Positions 44,592-52,850 are shown, counted from the stretch's first letter. The stretch: 64,000 nucleotides of DNA from Bog-532 sp965277615 (GCA_965277615.1 CBDIDG010000006.1:930001-994000); one strand, 5' to 3'. Notes: generated by a model from the sequence alone, not told the origin. Translations and numbers: made by a program.

Positions 44592-45644
44592 CTATGTTGT
44601 GTCAAGCCGGTTGAGTGCGCGGAACAGGTGGCGGCCGAGGTAGCGCTTGAGGCAGCGGGTGGCTTCGCGTCTGGTCTGGCCGTCGGCTTGGCGGCGGGTC
44701 AGGTAGTCCTTGGTGGGCTGGTGGCAGCGGGCCCGGGTGATGATCACGGTGTGCAGGGCGCTGTTGAGCTGGCGGTCGCCGAGCCGGTTCAGCCGGTGGC
44801 GGGTGGTGCGGCCGGAGGAGGCGGGCAGGGGCGCGGTCCCGGCGATCATGGCGAACGCGGCTTCGGACCGGATCCGGCCGGGGTGAGACCAGGTCAGCAG
44901 GATCTGGGCGGCGGACAGGTAACCCAGGCCGGGCTCGGCGGCGACCAGGCCGGGGGCGAGGTCTTCGACGATGGGCGTGATCTGGGTTTCGATCTGGCGG
45001 GCTTCGGCGGCCAGGGCCCCGATGCGGGTGCCGAGGCGGGCCAGGGTCTGGTGCTGGACTGTGGACAGCCGGTCCGCGCCGGGCGGGGCGGTCAGGGCGG
45101 CGCAGGCGCGGGCGCGGCGGGCCGGTGGCAGGGCCAGCAGGGGCTGGCGCAGGTCATCGGGCATGGTGACCAGCAGCCCGGCCAGCAGCGCCCGGGCGCT
45201 GCGGCAGGCACGGACGGCGTGGTCGCGGCCGGCGATCAGCAGCCGCAGCGCTTCGCGGTCCCCGCCGGCGCGCGGGCTGGCGGGGTGCTCACACGCCAGC
45301 AGCTCGCGGGCCGCGCGCAGCGCGTCGATCGCGTCGGTTTTCCCGGCCCGGCGGTTGCCGATGTGCCGGGTATGGCCGATCTCGGCGACCTGCTGCTCCC
45401 CGGCGGCGGCCAGGTGCCGGGCCAGGCCCAGCCCGTAATGCCCGGTGCCCTCAATCGCCCAGGCCAGTGGCACGCCGGCGGCCTGAGCGCGGGCCCAGGC
45501 CAGCAGCTGCCCATACCCGGCCGTGGTCGCCGGGACCTGCTCCTGGCCGAGCTGGTGGCCAGCGCCATCGCAGATCACCGCGGTATGGGTGTCCAGATGG
45601 GTATCCACTCCCACCACCAGGCCGGCCGGCACGGCAACGCTCAC
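44592..45644 (-). CDS. IS110-family transposase (DEDD recombinase)
   Basis: 350 residues from ATG 45644. The N-terminal RuvC-like DEDD_Tnp_IS110 domain has VVGVDTHLDTHTAVI (first Asp), WAIEGTGHYG (Glu) and KTDAIDALRAARELL (two Asp). The C-terminal Transposase_20 domain holds the serine region, AAEPGLGYLSAAQILLTW and FAMIAGTAPLPASSGRTTRHRLNRLGDRQLN, with the nucleophile Ser expected in that block. No internal stop is present, so activity is plausible. IS110 enzymes are guided by an RNA from the element's non-coding end; here a structured leader of ~300 bases lies upstream. Confidence 0.92.
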   Translation of the reverse strand: MSVAVPAGLVVGVDTHLDTHTAVICDGAGHQLGQEQVPATTAGYGQLLAWARAQAAGVPLAWAIEGTGHYGLGLARHLAAAGEQQVAEIGHTRHIGNRRAGKTDAIDALRAARELLACEHPASPRAGGDREALRLLIAGRDHAVRACRSARALLAGLLVTMPDDLRQPLLALPPARRARACAALTAPPGADRLSTVQHQTLARLGTRIGALAAEARQIETQITPIVEDLAPGLVAAEPGLGYLSAAQILLTWSHPGRIRSEAAFAMIAGTAPLPASSGRTTRHRLNRLGDRQLNSALHTVIITRARCHQPTKDYLTRRQADGQTRREATRCLKRYLGRHLFRALNRLDTT

Positions 45645-45948
45645 GAAAGTCCTCCCTCGGTGCGATCCTTAAACCATGGCGGCACCGGCCTGGGGAGAAA
45701 CTCCCGCGGCAATCCTGTAACGGGCCACAGCCCCGGTCCCGGGGCTGGGCAGGCTCCTGATCAGGCCAACGAGGGTGGCCAGGCCGGTGCTAGCCGCACC
45801 AGGGACACGTCAAAGGCAAGACACACCACGGCCATCACCGCAGCAGCCGGGCGCCATTAGAGCCACCTGGCACAGCTAGACACCAACCTGGCCGGCCCCA
45901 GCCACCCACGCAGCCAGAACCACCACCCAAAGACTTACAGGCGCCATT
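45645..45948 (-). ncRNA. Candidate IS110 bridge RNA region
   Basis: A gene-free, structured stretch just upstream of the IS110 start, where IS110-group elements encode their bridge RNA. On the transcribed strand I see an 8-bp GC hairpin (45729-45736 with 45739-45746), short GGCC-paired stems near 45755-45785, and an ATGGCGCC copy at 45850-45857 matching the palindrome found at the element edge and at 52691. That copy could be a target- or donor-binding loop. Position and pairing are seen; identity as bridge RNA is inference. From 45949 to 46025 there is only AT-richer leader sequence of the next gene. Confidence 0.4.
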
Positions 45949-46025
45949 GCGAGGACAATAGATATCAGTGCAGGTCAAAGACCCGCGCGATAGTCTTCAG
46001 TCAGGCAAAAGTCAGGAGCGCGGAC

Positions 46026-47312
46026 GTGCCGCACAGTACCCGCACAGGCCGGGGACACAACACGCTCGTCCAGGCCACGATCTTAAAGAAGTGCGACCGG
46101 ACCTGGCACAAGCCGGGCAGCAACCGGGGCTGCGCGGCCGGGTCGTGCCAGCACACGTGTGAAGCCTGGCAGGTGAGCGACTGCCCGCACAAGTGGACCG
46201 TCCGTTACAGCGTGAACTCCCGGCAGCGGGAGCAGTCCTTCGCCGCGCTGGATGAGGCGCAGACGTTCCAGCTGACCCTGTCCACCGGCAAGCGGGTCCA
46301 GGGGGCGATGTTCACCGACCCCCGCGCCGGGATGACCAGGTTCCTGCCGCTGGCCGACCTGTTCATCGAGGGGATGGCCCGGGCCGGGGCCACGAGCCGG
46401 GCCACCTACCGCAGCAACTTCACCAACCCGGCGGTGACGGCGCTGCTGCGGGACCGGACCCTGGTCGAGGTGGCGAAGATGGACACCGAGGTCAAAGCCC
46501 TCCTCAACCAGACCCTGGGCAGCTACAACGACAACTACCGCCGCACCATCCGCCGCGTCATCACCGGCACCCTGGACGAGGCCGTCCGCAAAGGCATGCT
46601 GGCCCGGCACACCCTGTCCGGGATCGAGCTGGCCCCCCGGATCATCACCGCCGAGCAGTACGAACGCGACGCCCGCCTGCCCGTCTTCGTCACCGATGAC
46701 ACGGTGCGGATCCTGTCCGAGGGGATCACCGTCACGCGCACCGACATCACCGGCCGGGCCCGTACCCGGGCGCTGCCCGGGCTGGGGATCGCCCCCTGGC
46801 TGCAGCGGACCATGGGCCTGCGGATCCGGGAAGCCCTCGGCGTCCGCAAAACCGACTTCAACACCCGCCGCGACGGGACCCGGTACCTGCACCTGTGCTG
46901 GCAGGCCAGCCGGAACGGAGCCGAGCTGGAACCGCTCAAGCACCGCAAAGCCGGCGACTTCCGCGACGTGCCCGTCCCCGACCTGGTCTGGGACATGATC
47001 ACCGGCCTGCCGGACGGGCCGCTGTGCCCCGGCCCGGGCGGCACCCCCTACCTCCCGTATGGCACGGCCAGCAACCGGTTCGCCGCCATCTTGGCCCAGC
47101 TCGGGGTCAGCGGCGTGCACACCCACAGCCTGCGCCACCAGTTCGCCAGCGAAGCCCTCGACACCAACCCCCGCGAACTGGCCAACATCTCCCAGGTCCT
47201 CGGCCACGACAGCGTCCAGACCACCCTCAAGTTCTACATCCACCCCAGCGCCAACGCCGAACAACGCATCGGCGCCATGATGAACACCCGCTGGACCACC
47301 CCGGGAACCTAA
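46026..47312 (+). CDS. Tyrosine recombinase / site-specific integrase
   Basis: 428 residues from GTG 46026, 7 bases after AGGAG. An N-terminal Cys/His-rich segment (CDRTWHKPGSNRGCAAGSCQHTCEAW) precedes the SAM-like core-binding domain and the catalytic domain. The active-site set is visible: Arg in GLRIREALGV, Lys in KAGDFRDVPV, HSLRHQFASE (HxxR), GH in LGHDSVQTTLKFYIH, with the Tyr nucleophile in the same block. The Cys/His start resembles the zinc-like arm of actinomycete integrases of integrative elements. No tRNA is adjacent, and no excisionase was found. It is the probable mobility enzyme of this island. Confidence 0.9.
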   Translation: MPHSTRTGRGHNTLVQATILKKCDRTWHKPGSNRGCAAGSCQHTCEAWQVSDCPHKWTVRYSVNSRQREQSFAALDEAQTFQLTLSTGKRVQGAMFTDPRAGMTRFLPLADLFIEGMARAGATSRATYRSNFTNPAVTALLRDRTLVEVAKMDTEVKALLNQTLGSYNDNYRRTIRRVITGTLDEAVRKGMLARHTLSGIELAPRIITAEQYERDARLPVFVTDDTVRILSEGITVTRTDITGRARTRALPGLGIAPWLQRTMGLRIREALGVRKTDFNTRRDGTRYLHLCWQASRNGAELEPLKHRKAGDFRDVPVPDLVWDMITGLPDGPLCPGPGGTPYLPYGTASNRFAAILAQLGVSGVHTHSLRHQFASEALDTNPRELANISQVLGHDSVQTTLKFYIHPSANAEQRIGAMMNTRWTTPGT

Positions 47313-47344
47313 AACGCCGGCTACGCCGGACCGCCGCCGCGGCA

Positions 47345-47384
47345 GCGCCCGGGGGACGGGTGCCGGCACCCGTCCCCCGGGCGC
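47345..47384. terminator. 40-bp perfect palindrome after the integrase
   Basis: Two 20-bp arms meet with no spacer (left arm begins GCGCCCGGGGGACGGG). It lies 33 bases past the integrase stop and 106 bases beyond the stop of the convergent gene ending at 47490. A strong bidirectional terminator is most likely; a recombination or replication site is the alternative. Confidence 0.75.
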
Positions 47385-47489
47385 GGAAACAGCAATTACC
47401 GCTATAGATGACCCACCCCGGCGATACGGCCCAGCGGCGTGTTGCCTGCCAATTGTCACGGGCCGAATGGGCCGGTCCTTCGTGCCCTG

Positions 47490-48044
47490 TCACCTGTTCA
47501 ACGCACTCAGCGGGAAACTCTCCCGGGCGTCCACATCGTAGGCAGCCCAGTCGCGGACTTCCCGGATCCGGAGCTGATCTGGGCTGACGCCTGTGGCCGC
47601 TAGGAGGATGGAACCACCGCTCAGACAGATAAAAGCGACCACGAAACCATCCCATGCAACGGCCTGGGCAGGCGGCCCGCTAGGCATGACATCGGGGACC
47701 TCGAACCACTGGCCCTCCGCATCCCTGATCCGCTCTATCTCCTGGCCGGCAGCGGCGGCCGACTCTGGCGGGCGCGGTATAGGCAGCTCGTTCCCGCCCA
47801 GCGCCAGATGCGCCGCGAGGTACCTCGCCGTCGCATTATCAGTCTCCCGGCCCGACGTAGCCACCAGCACCGTCGCGCCGTCCCCGGCCCACCCGAGCGA
47901 AACTTCCTCAGCCGGTGCACCGATCAGACCATTCCACCCGCTGAACCAGCGCCTTGGCGCCAGGCCGCCCGGCCCCGTCCAGCCCGTGTCATCAAACTCA
48001 TACAGGCTGAACGTGGCCGGGACGAAATGATTCATGTCAGGCAT
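47490..48044 (-). CDS. Hypothetical protein, 184 residues
   Basis: Start at ATG 48044, overlapping the secreted-protein stop by 8 bases; ATG 48035 (MNHFVPATF) is the alternative and sits 2 bases past that stop. The protein is soluble, tryptophan-rich and mixed alpha/beta in look (WTGPGGLAPRRWFSGWNGL; GATVLVATSGRETDNATARYLAAHL; a C-terminal WAAYDVDARESFPLSAL). I do not recognise a family. Tight coupling to a secreted protein suggests a shared operon. It lies convergent to the integrase. Confidence 0.65.
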   Translation of the reverse strand: MPDMNHFVPATFSLYEFDDTGWTGPGGLAPRRWFSGWNGLIGAPAEEVSLGWAGDGATVLVATSGRETDNATARYLAAHLALGGNELPIPRPPESAAAAGQEIERIRDAEGQWFEVPDVMPSGPPAQAVAWDGFVVAFICLSGGSILLAATGVSPDQLRIREVRDWAAYDVDARESFPLSALNR

Positions 48045-48441
48045 AGTAATCCGAGGAACACAAGGTCACTTCCCCAGTGTCGTTCGTCAGCGTGATGGAG
48101 ATATCCGTCTTCGACGAGTTACCCGTGTTGATCAGGAATCTTGCCCCGCCATAAGGCGACGCGTTGTACGGGCCGAAGCTCTTTCCCTTCGCTGACACAT
48201 ACACCAGCATGTAGCCGCTGGAGAAAGCATTCAGGTTCGTGCCAACGATCGTGACATTGCTGCCTGCGCGAGTGATGTGGAAATGACTCCCGCACGACGG
48301 GAACGGTGCATCAGGGCGCGCTGCAACACTGCGCGCCGGACCGTGAAGCGTCCCCGTCGCGGCCCCCGCCGGGGCGACCAAGGCCGCCGACAGGGCCAGC
48401 ATGATCCCGCACGCAACGAGCCATTTCCGAATTAAACCCAT
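48037..48441 (-). CDS. Small secreted protein
   Basis: 134 residues from ATG 48441, preceded by a perfect AGGAGG ribosome-binding site. Signal peptide: RKWLVACGIMLALSAALVAP with cleavage after AGAA. The mature ~100 residues carry two cysteines (FPSCGSHFH; VTLCSSDYY) that may pair, and beta-rich segments (NVTIVGTNLNAFSSGYMLVYV; ISITLTNDTGEVTL). The pattern recalls small IPT/TIG-like or galactose-binding folds, but I cannot name a family. Upstream is AT-rich and may hold the promoter. A soluble partner gene is coupled downstream. Confidence 0.75.
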   Translation of the reverse strand: MGLIRKWLVACGIMLALSAALVAPAGAATGTLHGPARSVAARPDAPFPSCGSHFHITRAGSNVTIVGTNLNAFSSGYMLVYVSAKGKSFGPYNASPYGGARFLINTGNSSKTDISITLTNDTGEVTLCSSDYYA

Positions 48442-49123
48442 CAGTAAACCTCCTGAAAAGACGAACGGACTAACAGTATTAAACATATATCCGAAATAAC
48501 AGTCAAGCATCGTTTTTAACGATCATGAACAAACAATCCGGGATTGGCAATACGCACAGCCCACTGCCAAACGGCGGTCGGCCCTCACGAACGGGCCGCC
48601 GCGTCTCGTGGCTCAGGACGGGCAGCCCACCAACACCTACCGCTTGTTATCTCCGCACACGCCAGCCGGACCCCGCATGTACACCGCACGCCGCTCACTC
48701 AGCCAACCAGCCGCCCATTCGGCCACTGCCGCCCTGAATATGCAGCGGCTATGCCGCTGGCCTGGCTGGCGGCCGTTGTACCCGCTCCGTGGACGCTTCC
48801 TGACCTCACCCCCACTTCGTGCCGCTGGGGTCAGGAAGCACTCCGCACAACAACCGCCAGCCAGGCAAAAGCAAAAGAGCAAAAAAGACTCAAGATCAAA
48901 AGCAAGGTCAAGATCAAAAGCAAGGTCAAGATCGAGGTCAAGGTCAAAACCAGCGCGCCCGGGTCGCATCGCACGAATGTCCCTGGTGACTGTCCCCCCG
49001 CGACGGCACGCACATGTACCAGCGGGAACACCGCCGGATGTCCCGCCCGCTGTCCCGGTGACTACCCCGCCAGTCACGGCGCGGCCCCGGCGTCATAGAG
49101 GTCCGGCAGCCGCCCGGCTGCCC
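48442..49123. other. Gene-poor, repeat-bearing tract
   Basis: Open frames on both strands here give low-complexity proteins and look spurious. It holds a hairpin with 11-bp arms GCTTCCTGACC (48795-48805 with 48829-48839) and an 18-bp purine-rich tandem array (48894-48947). The start of the tract (48442-48530) is AT-rich and probably carries the secreted gene's promoter. I see no supportable gene. Confidence 0.6.
48894..48947. repeat. 18-bp purine-rich tandem repeat
   Basis: GATCAAAAGCAAGGTCAA occurs at 48894-48911 and 48912-48929, with a diverged third unit from 48930. The purine bias and A-richness are unlike the GC-rich surroundings. In frame it would encode alternating Lys/Ser or Lys/Val, or Asp/Leu on the other strand. 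A protein-binding array or a decayed coding repeat is possible. Confidence 0.75.
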
Positions 49124-49711
49124 TCACAGGTTCCGGAGGCCCTGATGTACCCGGCGCAGTAATGCCGGATCACGGATCAGCCCGGCCTCCGACCGGGCAG
49201 CGGGGGGTTGGCCGTGTGCCCGGCGTGGCAGCCCGGCCGGGGTCAGCAGCTCAGCCGGTACCGCCAGTTCGGCCCACACCACCTTGCCGCCGTCGGCCGT
49301 GTGGAAGTAGTCCCATTCCCTGCATAGCGCGGTGACGATCATCAGGCCGCGCCCGCCCTCTTCATCCGATCCCGCATGTTGCCGGACCGGCGCGCCCGGG
49401 TCACGGTCCCGCATCTCGATGACGATGGCCGCTTGGTGCATCAGCACCCGCACCTGAATCGTGGCGAGCGTTCCCGGATCACCCCATGCCGCACCGGGGT
49501 CGGTCAGCCCGCCTGCCTGCACTGCATTGGTGACCAACTCCGACGCCACCAGCGCCGCATCCTCGGCCAGCGCGGCCAGCCCCCACCGGTCCAGTGCCAA
49601 CCGCACAAACCGCCGCCCGCAACTGACAGCCGTCGTCGTGGCGGCCAGCGTCAGCGACGCCATGCCCTGCGCCCGGTCCGGGTACGGAAGCTCAGCACTG
49701 GGAGCCGTCAC
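49124..49711 (-). CDS. ATP-binding protein (HATPase_c_2), DUF397/XRE associated
   Basis: 195 residues from GTG or ATG near 49711. GHKL motifs: N box VASELVTNAVQAG, G1 IEMRDRDPG and G2 EGGRGLMIVTALC. The C-terminal ~35 residues form a basic tail. In actinomycetes such ATPases are clustered with XRE-DUF5753 and DUF397 genes (the whiJ/abaA-like loci of Streptomyces) and are thought to act as switch proteins in development or antibiotic control. It is divergent from exactly such a pair, with ~186 bases between. A related but distinct protein is at 5986-6414. Confidence 0.85.
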   Translation of the reverse strand: MTAPSAELPYPDRAQGMASLTLAATTTAVSCGRRFVRLALDRWGLAALAEDAALVASELVTNAVQAGGLTDPGAAWGDPGTLATIQVRVLMHQAAIVIEMRDRDPGAPVRQHAGSDEEGGRGLMIVTALCREWDYFHTADGGKVVWAELAVPAELLTPAGLPRRAHGQPPAARSEAGLIRDPALLRRVHQGLRNL

Positions 49712-49897
49712 GATTGCTCACACCTTTCAGGACGGGCCGGTAACGCTGGAGTACCTGCCGCTGCAGTCGCGCACGGCGGTCGGTGCATGTGGCACGCTGC
49801 GAGCATGCTCACTGCTACCATGTTCCATGAATAGCACGATTATGCATAGCTGCAAAATAGTGAGAACTGAATGCAGCTATGTATCAGGGAGGAATCT

Positions 49898-50758
49898 GTG
49901 GCCGTAGCACCCAACCCGATGGTGCGCCGCCGCCAGCTCATGGCGGAGCTGCGGCGGCTGCGGGACGAGGCCGGGCTGACCCAGGACGACGTGGCGAACC
50001 GGCTGGACTGGCACCCGACGAAAGTCATGCGGATTGAGACCGGGCGGACCTCGCCGCACCCCAACGACGTGCGGGTCATGCTCGGCCTGTACGGCGTGAC
50101 CAATCCGGAGCAAGTCACCGCACTGGTCAAGCTGGCCCAGGACGCGCGGCAGCGGGGCTGGTGGTACTCCTACCGGGACGTGCTGCTGAACCGGTACGAG
50201 TTCCTCATCGGCCTGGAAGCCGAAGCCAGCTCCATCAGGAACTTCGAGCTGGCGATGGTGCCCGGGCTGCTGCAGACCGAGGACTACGCCCGCGCCCTGA
50301 TCGGCGGCGGCCCGATGGAACTGGACGCCACGGAAGTGGAACGGCGCGTCGAGGTCCGGATGACCCGGCAGCAGGCCCTTGACCGTGAGGAACGGCCCCA
50401 GCTGTGGGTGATCGTCGACGAGGCGGCTATCCGGCGGACAGTCGGCGGCCCGGCGGTGATGCGCGGCCAGCTGGAGGCCCTGGTCAAGACGGCTGACCAG
50501 GCCCGGACGACCATCCAGGTGGTGCCCTACAGCGCGGGCGCGCACCCCGGGCAGCTCGGCCCGTTCGTGATCCTGGGCTTCCCCGAGCCGTCCGAGCCCG
50601 AGGTCGTCACCATGGAGACCGTCGGAGGCAACCTCTACGTCGACAAGCCCGAGGAAGTGCGTCTCTACACCACCGCCTTCGATCACCTGCGCGCCGTGGC
50701 CCTGAGCCCGGGGGACACCCGCGCTATGCTTCGTGCAGCGGCAGATGACCTGAAATAG
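49898..50758 (+). CDS. XRE-family regulator with DUF5753 domain
   Basis: 286 residues from GTG 49898, preceded by GGGAGGAA. The N-terminal helix-turn-helix (AELRRLRDEAGLTQDDVANRLDWHPTKVMRIETGR) is followed by DUF5753 (~95-280), with NFELAMVPGLLQTEDYARALI, VEVRMTRQQALDRE, and LGPFVILGFPEPSEPEVVTME. WhiJ-like regulators of this design act with a DUF397 partner, whose gene follows after 19 bases. An upstream in-frame ATG at 49871 has no ribosome-binding site. Direct binding to the shared promoter is likely but not shown. Confidence 0.92.
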   Translation: MAVAPNPMVRRRQLMAELRRLRDEAGLTQDDVANRLDWHPTKVMRIETGRTSPHPNDVRVMLGLYGVTNPEQVTALVKLAQDARQRGWWYSYRDVLLNRYEFLIGLEAEASSIRNFELAMVPGLLQTEDYARALIGGGPMELDATEVERRVEVRMTRQQALDREERPQLWVIVDEAAIRRTVGGPAVMRGQLEALVKTADQARTTIQVVPYSAGAHPGQLGPFVILGFPEPSEPEVVTMETVGGNLYVDKPEEVRLYTTAFDHLRAVALSPGDTRAMLRAAADDLK

Positions 50759-50777
50759 CCATCAGAGGAGGTGCGGG

Positions 50778-50984
50778 ATGACCGGCAGCGACCACTCCCG
50801 CCCTGCATGGCGGAAGAGTTCCTACAGCGGCCAGAACGGCAACTGCGTCGAGGTAGCTGATCTAAGCCCGGCCGTCGCGGTCCGCGACAGCAACGACCCG
50901 GACGGGCAGCAGCTCACCTTCCCCGCAGCGACCTGGCGCGCCTTCGCGCACCGTATCCAGGCCGCAGACCCGGCCTTGGCCTGA
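50778..50984 (+). CDS. DUF397 protein
   Basis: 68 residues from ATG 50778, behind GGAGG. The pattern AWRKSSYSGQNGNCVEVADL, then VAVRDSNDPDGQQLTFPAATWRAF is diagnostic of DUF397 (BldB relatives). These small proteins pair with, and probably counteract, the adjacent XRE-DUF5753 regulator. Gene order and spacing (19 bases) fit an operon. Confidence 0.93.
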   Translation: MTGSDHSRPAWRKSSYSGQNGNCVEVADLSPAVAVRDSNDPDGQQLTFPAATWRAFAHRIQAADPALA

Positions 50985-51244
50985 AGGCCATAGCTGACCG
51001 TTCCCGGCTGTGGACTGAGCTTCGCCGCGCGCGCCAGGTGGCCTGGCCCTCTGGGCTGCCTTCCCGACCGCCGCACGGGAGATGACGCCTCCGCACAGAC
51101 CGGCAATGATTTTCTACCCATCCGGGACACGGGCCGCCGACCCCGCGGGCGCACAGAGCAGCGCCCCGCGCGCTGGCCGCCGCACCAGGCGATCTCAGGT
51201 CAAGATCAACAACCTGCCGGCGCCCTTGCCGGAGTTGCTGCCGA

Positions 51245-52057
51245 TTGCCGGAAAACAGCCATTCCGGTGACCGCCAGCCCGGCCGGGCCGGTACAGGTGA
51301 ACCCATACAGGTACCTGACACCAGCCCGACAGCACCCGCACGCCGTGACGATGCCGGGACGTTCAAGATCACCGACCGGGACATCACCGGCCTGCTGCTG
51401 TGCGCCGAGCAGTACGGCGCCCCCTACGACCTGCTCGCCGCCGCGCTGGAGGTCACCGTGGACCGGCTGCGCGGCATCGTGGCCCGCTGGCGGCACGCCG
51501 GCTACGCCCAGACTGGCGGCCTGGGGCGCGGCCCGGCCTGGTGCTGGCTCACCCCCGCCGGGATGCGGCTGCTCGGCGTCACCTACACCGCCCGGGAACC
51601 CTCCGCCGGCCGCCTTGCTCACATCCGCGCCGTCCTCGCCGTCCGCCTGTGGCTGCAATCGGGGGAGCTGTATCAGCAGCAGCGGGCCTGGTGGCGCAGC
51701 GAACGCCGCATCCGCGCTGCCGGCGGCGGCCAGGTGGGAATCGCTCACATCCCCGACGCGGAAGTGCACTGGCCGTCGCTGGAGGACTCCCCCTACGGCG
51801 GGCAGGCCTGGGCCATCGAGGCCGAGCTGACCCCCAAGCCACTGGACCGCACCGTCGCCATCATGCGCGCGATGCTCACCCGCACCAGCGACTACGGCCC
51901 CGCCATCAGCCCTAGCCGCCAGCCCCGGTACGGGCAGATCGTCTACCTCACCGCCCCGGCCGCCGCCCCCATCGTGACCCGCGCCGTCGCTGAACTGCCC
52001 TCGCCGCTGCAAGCCCGGATGACCACCCGGGACCTGCCGCCCAGCGCCACCCGGTAA
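51245..52057 (+). CDS. Replication-relaxation-type winged-helix protein
   Basis: 270 residues with a possible TTG start at 51245; the conserved part begins near FKITDRDITGLLLCAEQYG. Residues ~40-110 are a winged helix (ALEVTVDRLRGIVARWRHAGYAQTGGLGRGPAWCWLTPAGMRLL). The second half has IPDAEVHW and WAIEAELTPKPLDRTVAIM, a pattern of the replication-relaxation family (PF13814) linked to plasmids and integrative elements, where a nuclease-like EAELTxK motif is seen. Function in plasmid replication or transfer is inference. The start is uncertain, since no good ribosome-binding site fits. A large hairpin follows at 52226. Confidence 0.7.
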   Translation: MPENSHSGDRQPGRAGTGEPIQVPDTSPTAPARRDDAGTFKITDRDITGLLLCAEQYGAPYDLLAAALEVTVDRLRGIVARWRHAGYAQTGGLGRGPAWCWLTPAGMRLLGVTYTAREPSAGRLAHIRAVLAVRLWLQSGELYQQQRAWWRSERRIRAAGGGQVGIAHIPDAEVHWPSLEDSPYGGQAWAIEAELTPKPLDRTVAIMRAMLTRTSDYGPAISPSRQPRYGQIVYLTAPAAAPIVTRAVAELPSPLQARMTTRDLPPSATR

Positions 52058-52225
52058 CCACCGCTCCCAGTCACCGCCCACCCCCGGCCGCCCGGGCCGG
52101 GGAAGATCATGCCTCCGGCGGGGAACTTCCGGCTCCGGGACCGGCCCGTACTAGGCATCCCGCCGTAGCGGGCTGGGGTGGAAGCCTGCCCGCCCCGCCG
52201 CCGTCGTCCCGGGACAAGCCGAGCA

Positions 52226-52293
52226 GGCCGCCCGGCACGGGTCAAGATCGTTCGTCCAGCAGGGCGCTGCATCTTGACCCGCACCAGGCGGCC
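52226..52293. other. Long two-stem hairpin downstream of the replication-relaxation gene
   Basis: Outer 7-bp stem GGCCGCC/GGCGGCC (52226-52232 with 52287-52293), a 5x5 internal loop, then a perfect 11-bp stem CGGGTCAAGAT/ATCTTGACCCG (52238-52248 with 52271-52281) and a 22-nt loop. It lies ~170 bases past the stop. A terminator, a structured RNA or a replication or transfer origin of the island could fit. The tract from 52058 to 52997 otherwise holds no gene I can support. Confidence 0.7.
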
Positions 52294-52690
52294 CGCTGCC
52301 CCTGCGGGCGGGACGACGGCGACGGGACAGCCAGCCAGCGCCATTCGTGCGCTCACGCGCACGAAAAACCGCCTCCGGCCAGGCCACCGGCACCGCGCAC
52401 GGCACGCCATGGCCAGCCCACCCCTGGGCCACCACGCCCGCCCCGGCACAGAAGGCCGGCCCGCCGCAAAGCCAGGCAGCGATCCGGCCAGCCCCAGGTC
52501 AGACCCCACTGGCCAGTCAGCAGAGTCAGGCCAGAGTCAGGAACAGCCATTCAAAAATTCGGGCATAACGCCCAAATAGGGCTCAGATAGCCGCCGCACA
52601 GCGAACGGTCACTTGTTCGAATAATATCTTTGAGGTTCATGTATGACAGGCATGCGATCGCTGTGCGAGCCTCGGCGTACCACTTGACTT

Positions 52691-52850
52691 ATGGCGCCAT
52701 CGGGCGGGTGGTTCGCGGGGTCCGGCGCCGGCCGGCCCGAGCGCGTCCACTTCGGCCCGGGGGCCGCACGACCGCCCGCCTTCCCCGTGGCCGACGGCGC
52801 CAAAGAGCCGGCCATAGTCGGGTCGATGGCGTCATCGGCCGGGCGGCTCG
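52691..52850. repeat. Palindromic repeat pair at the right edge of the accessory island
   Basis: ATGGCGCCATCGGGCG at 52691-52706 is identical to 44551-44566. A diverged copy with ATGGCGTCATCGG begins at about 52828, and both copies continue into GGGYGGYTCGYGG-type sequence, so the unit may be ~30 bp. It is non-coding. The repeats look like REP-type elements, which several IS110 elements use as targets. Confidence 0.6.

Larger units (their letters stand above)
44553..45948 (-). mobile_element. IS110-family insertion sequence, approximate ends
   Basis: The element is defined by its transposase and by GGCGCCAT copies at 44553-44560 and 45941-45948; another copy is inside at 45850-45857. IS110 elements lack terminal inverted repeats and are about 1.3-1.5 kb, so these ends are plausible but not proven. 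The intact palindrome at 52691 may represent an unoccupied target of the same kind. Confidence 0.45.

Noticed and set aside
48544..49162. Overlapping open frames of ~184 codons on both strands
   Set aside because: All give low-complexity Arg/Ser/Pro-rich products, lack ribosome-binding sites and conflict with each other; treated as non-coding.
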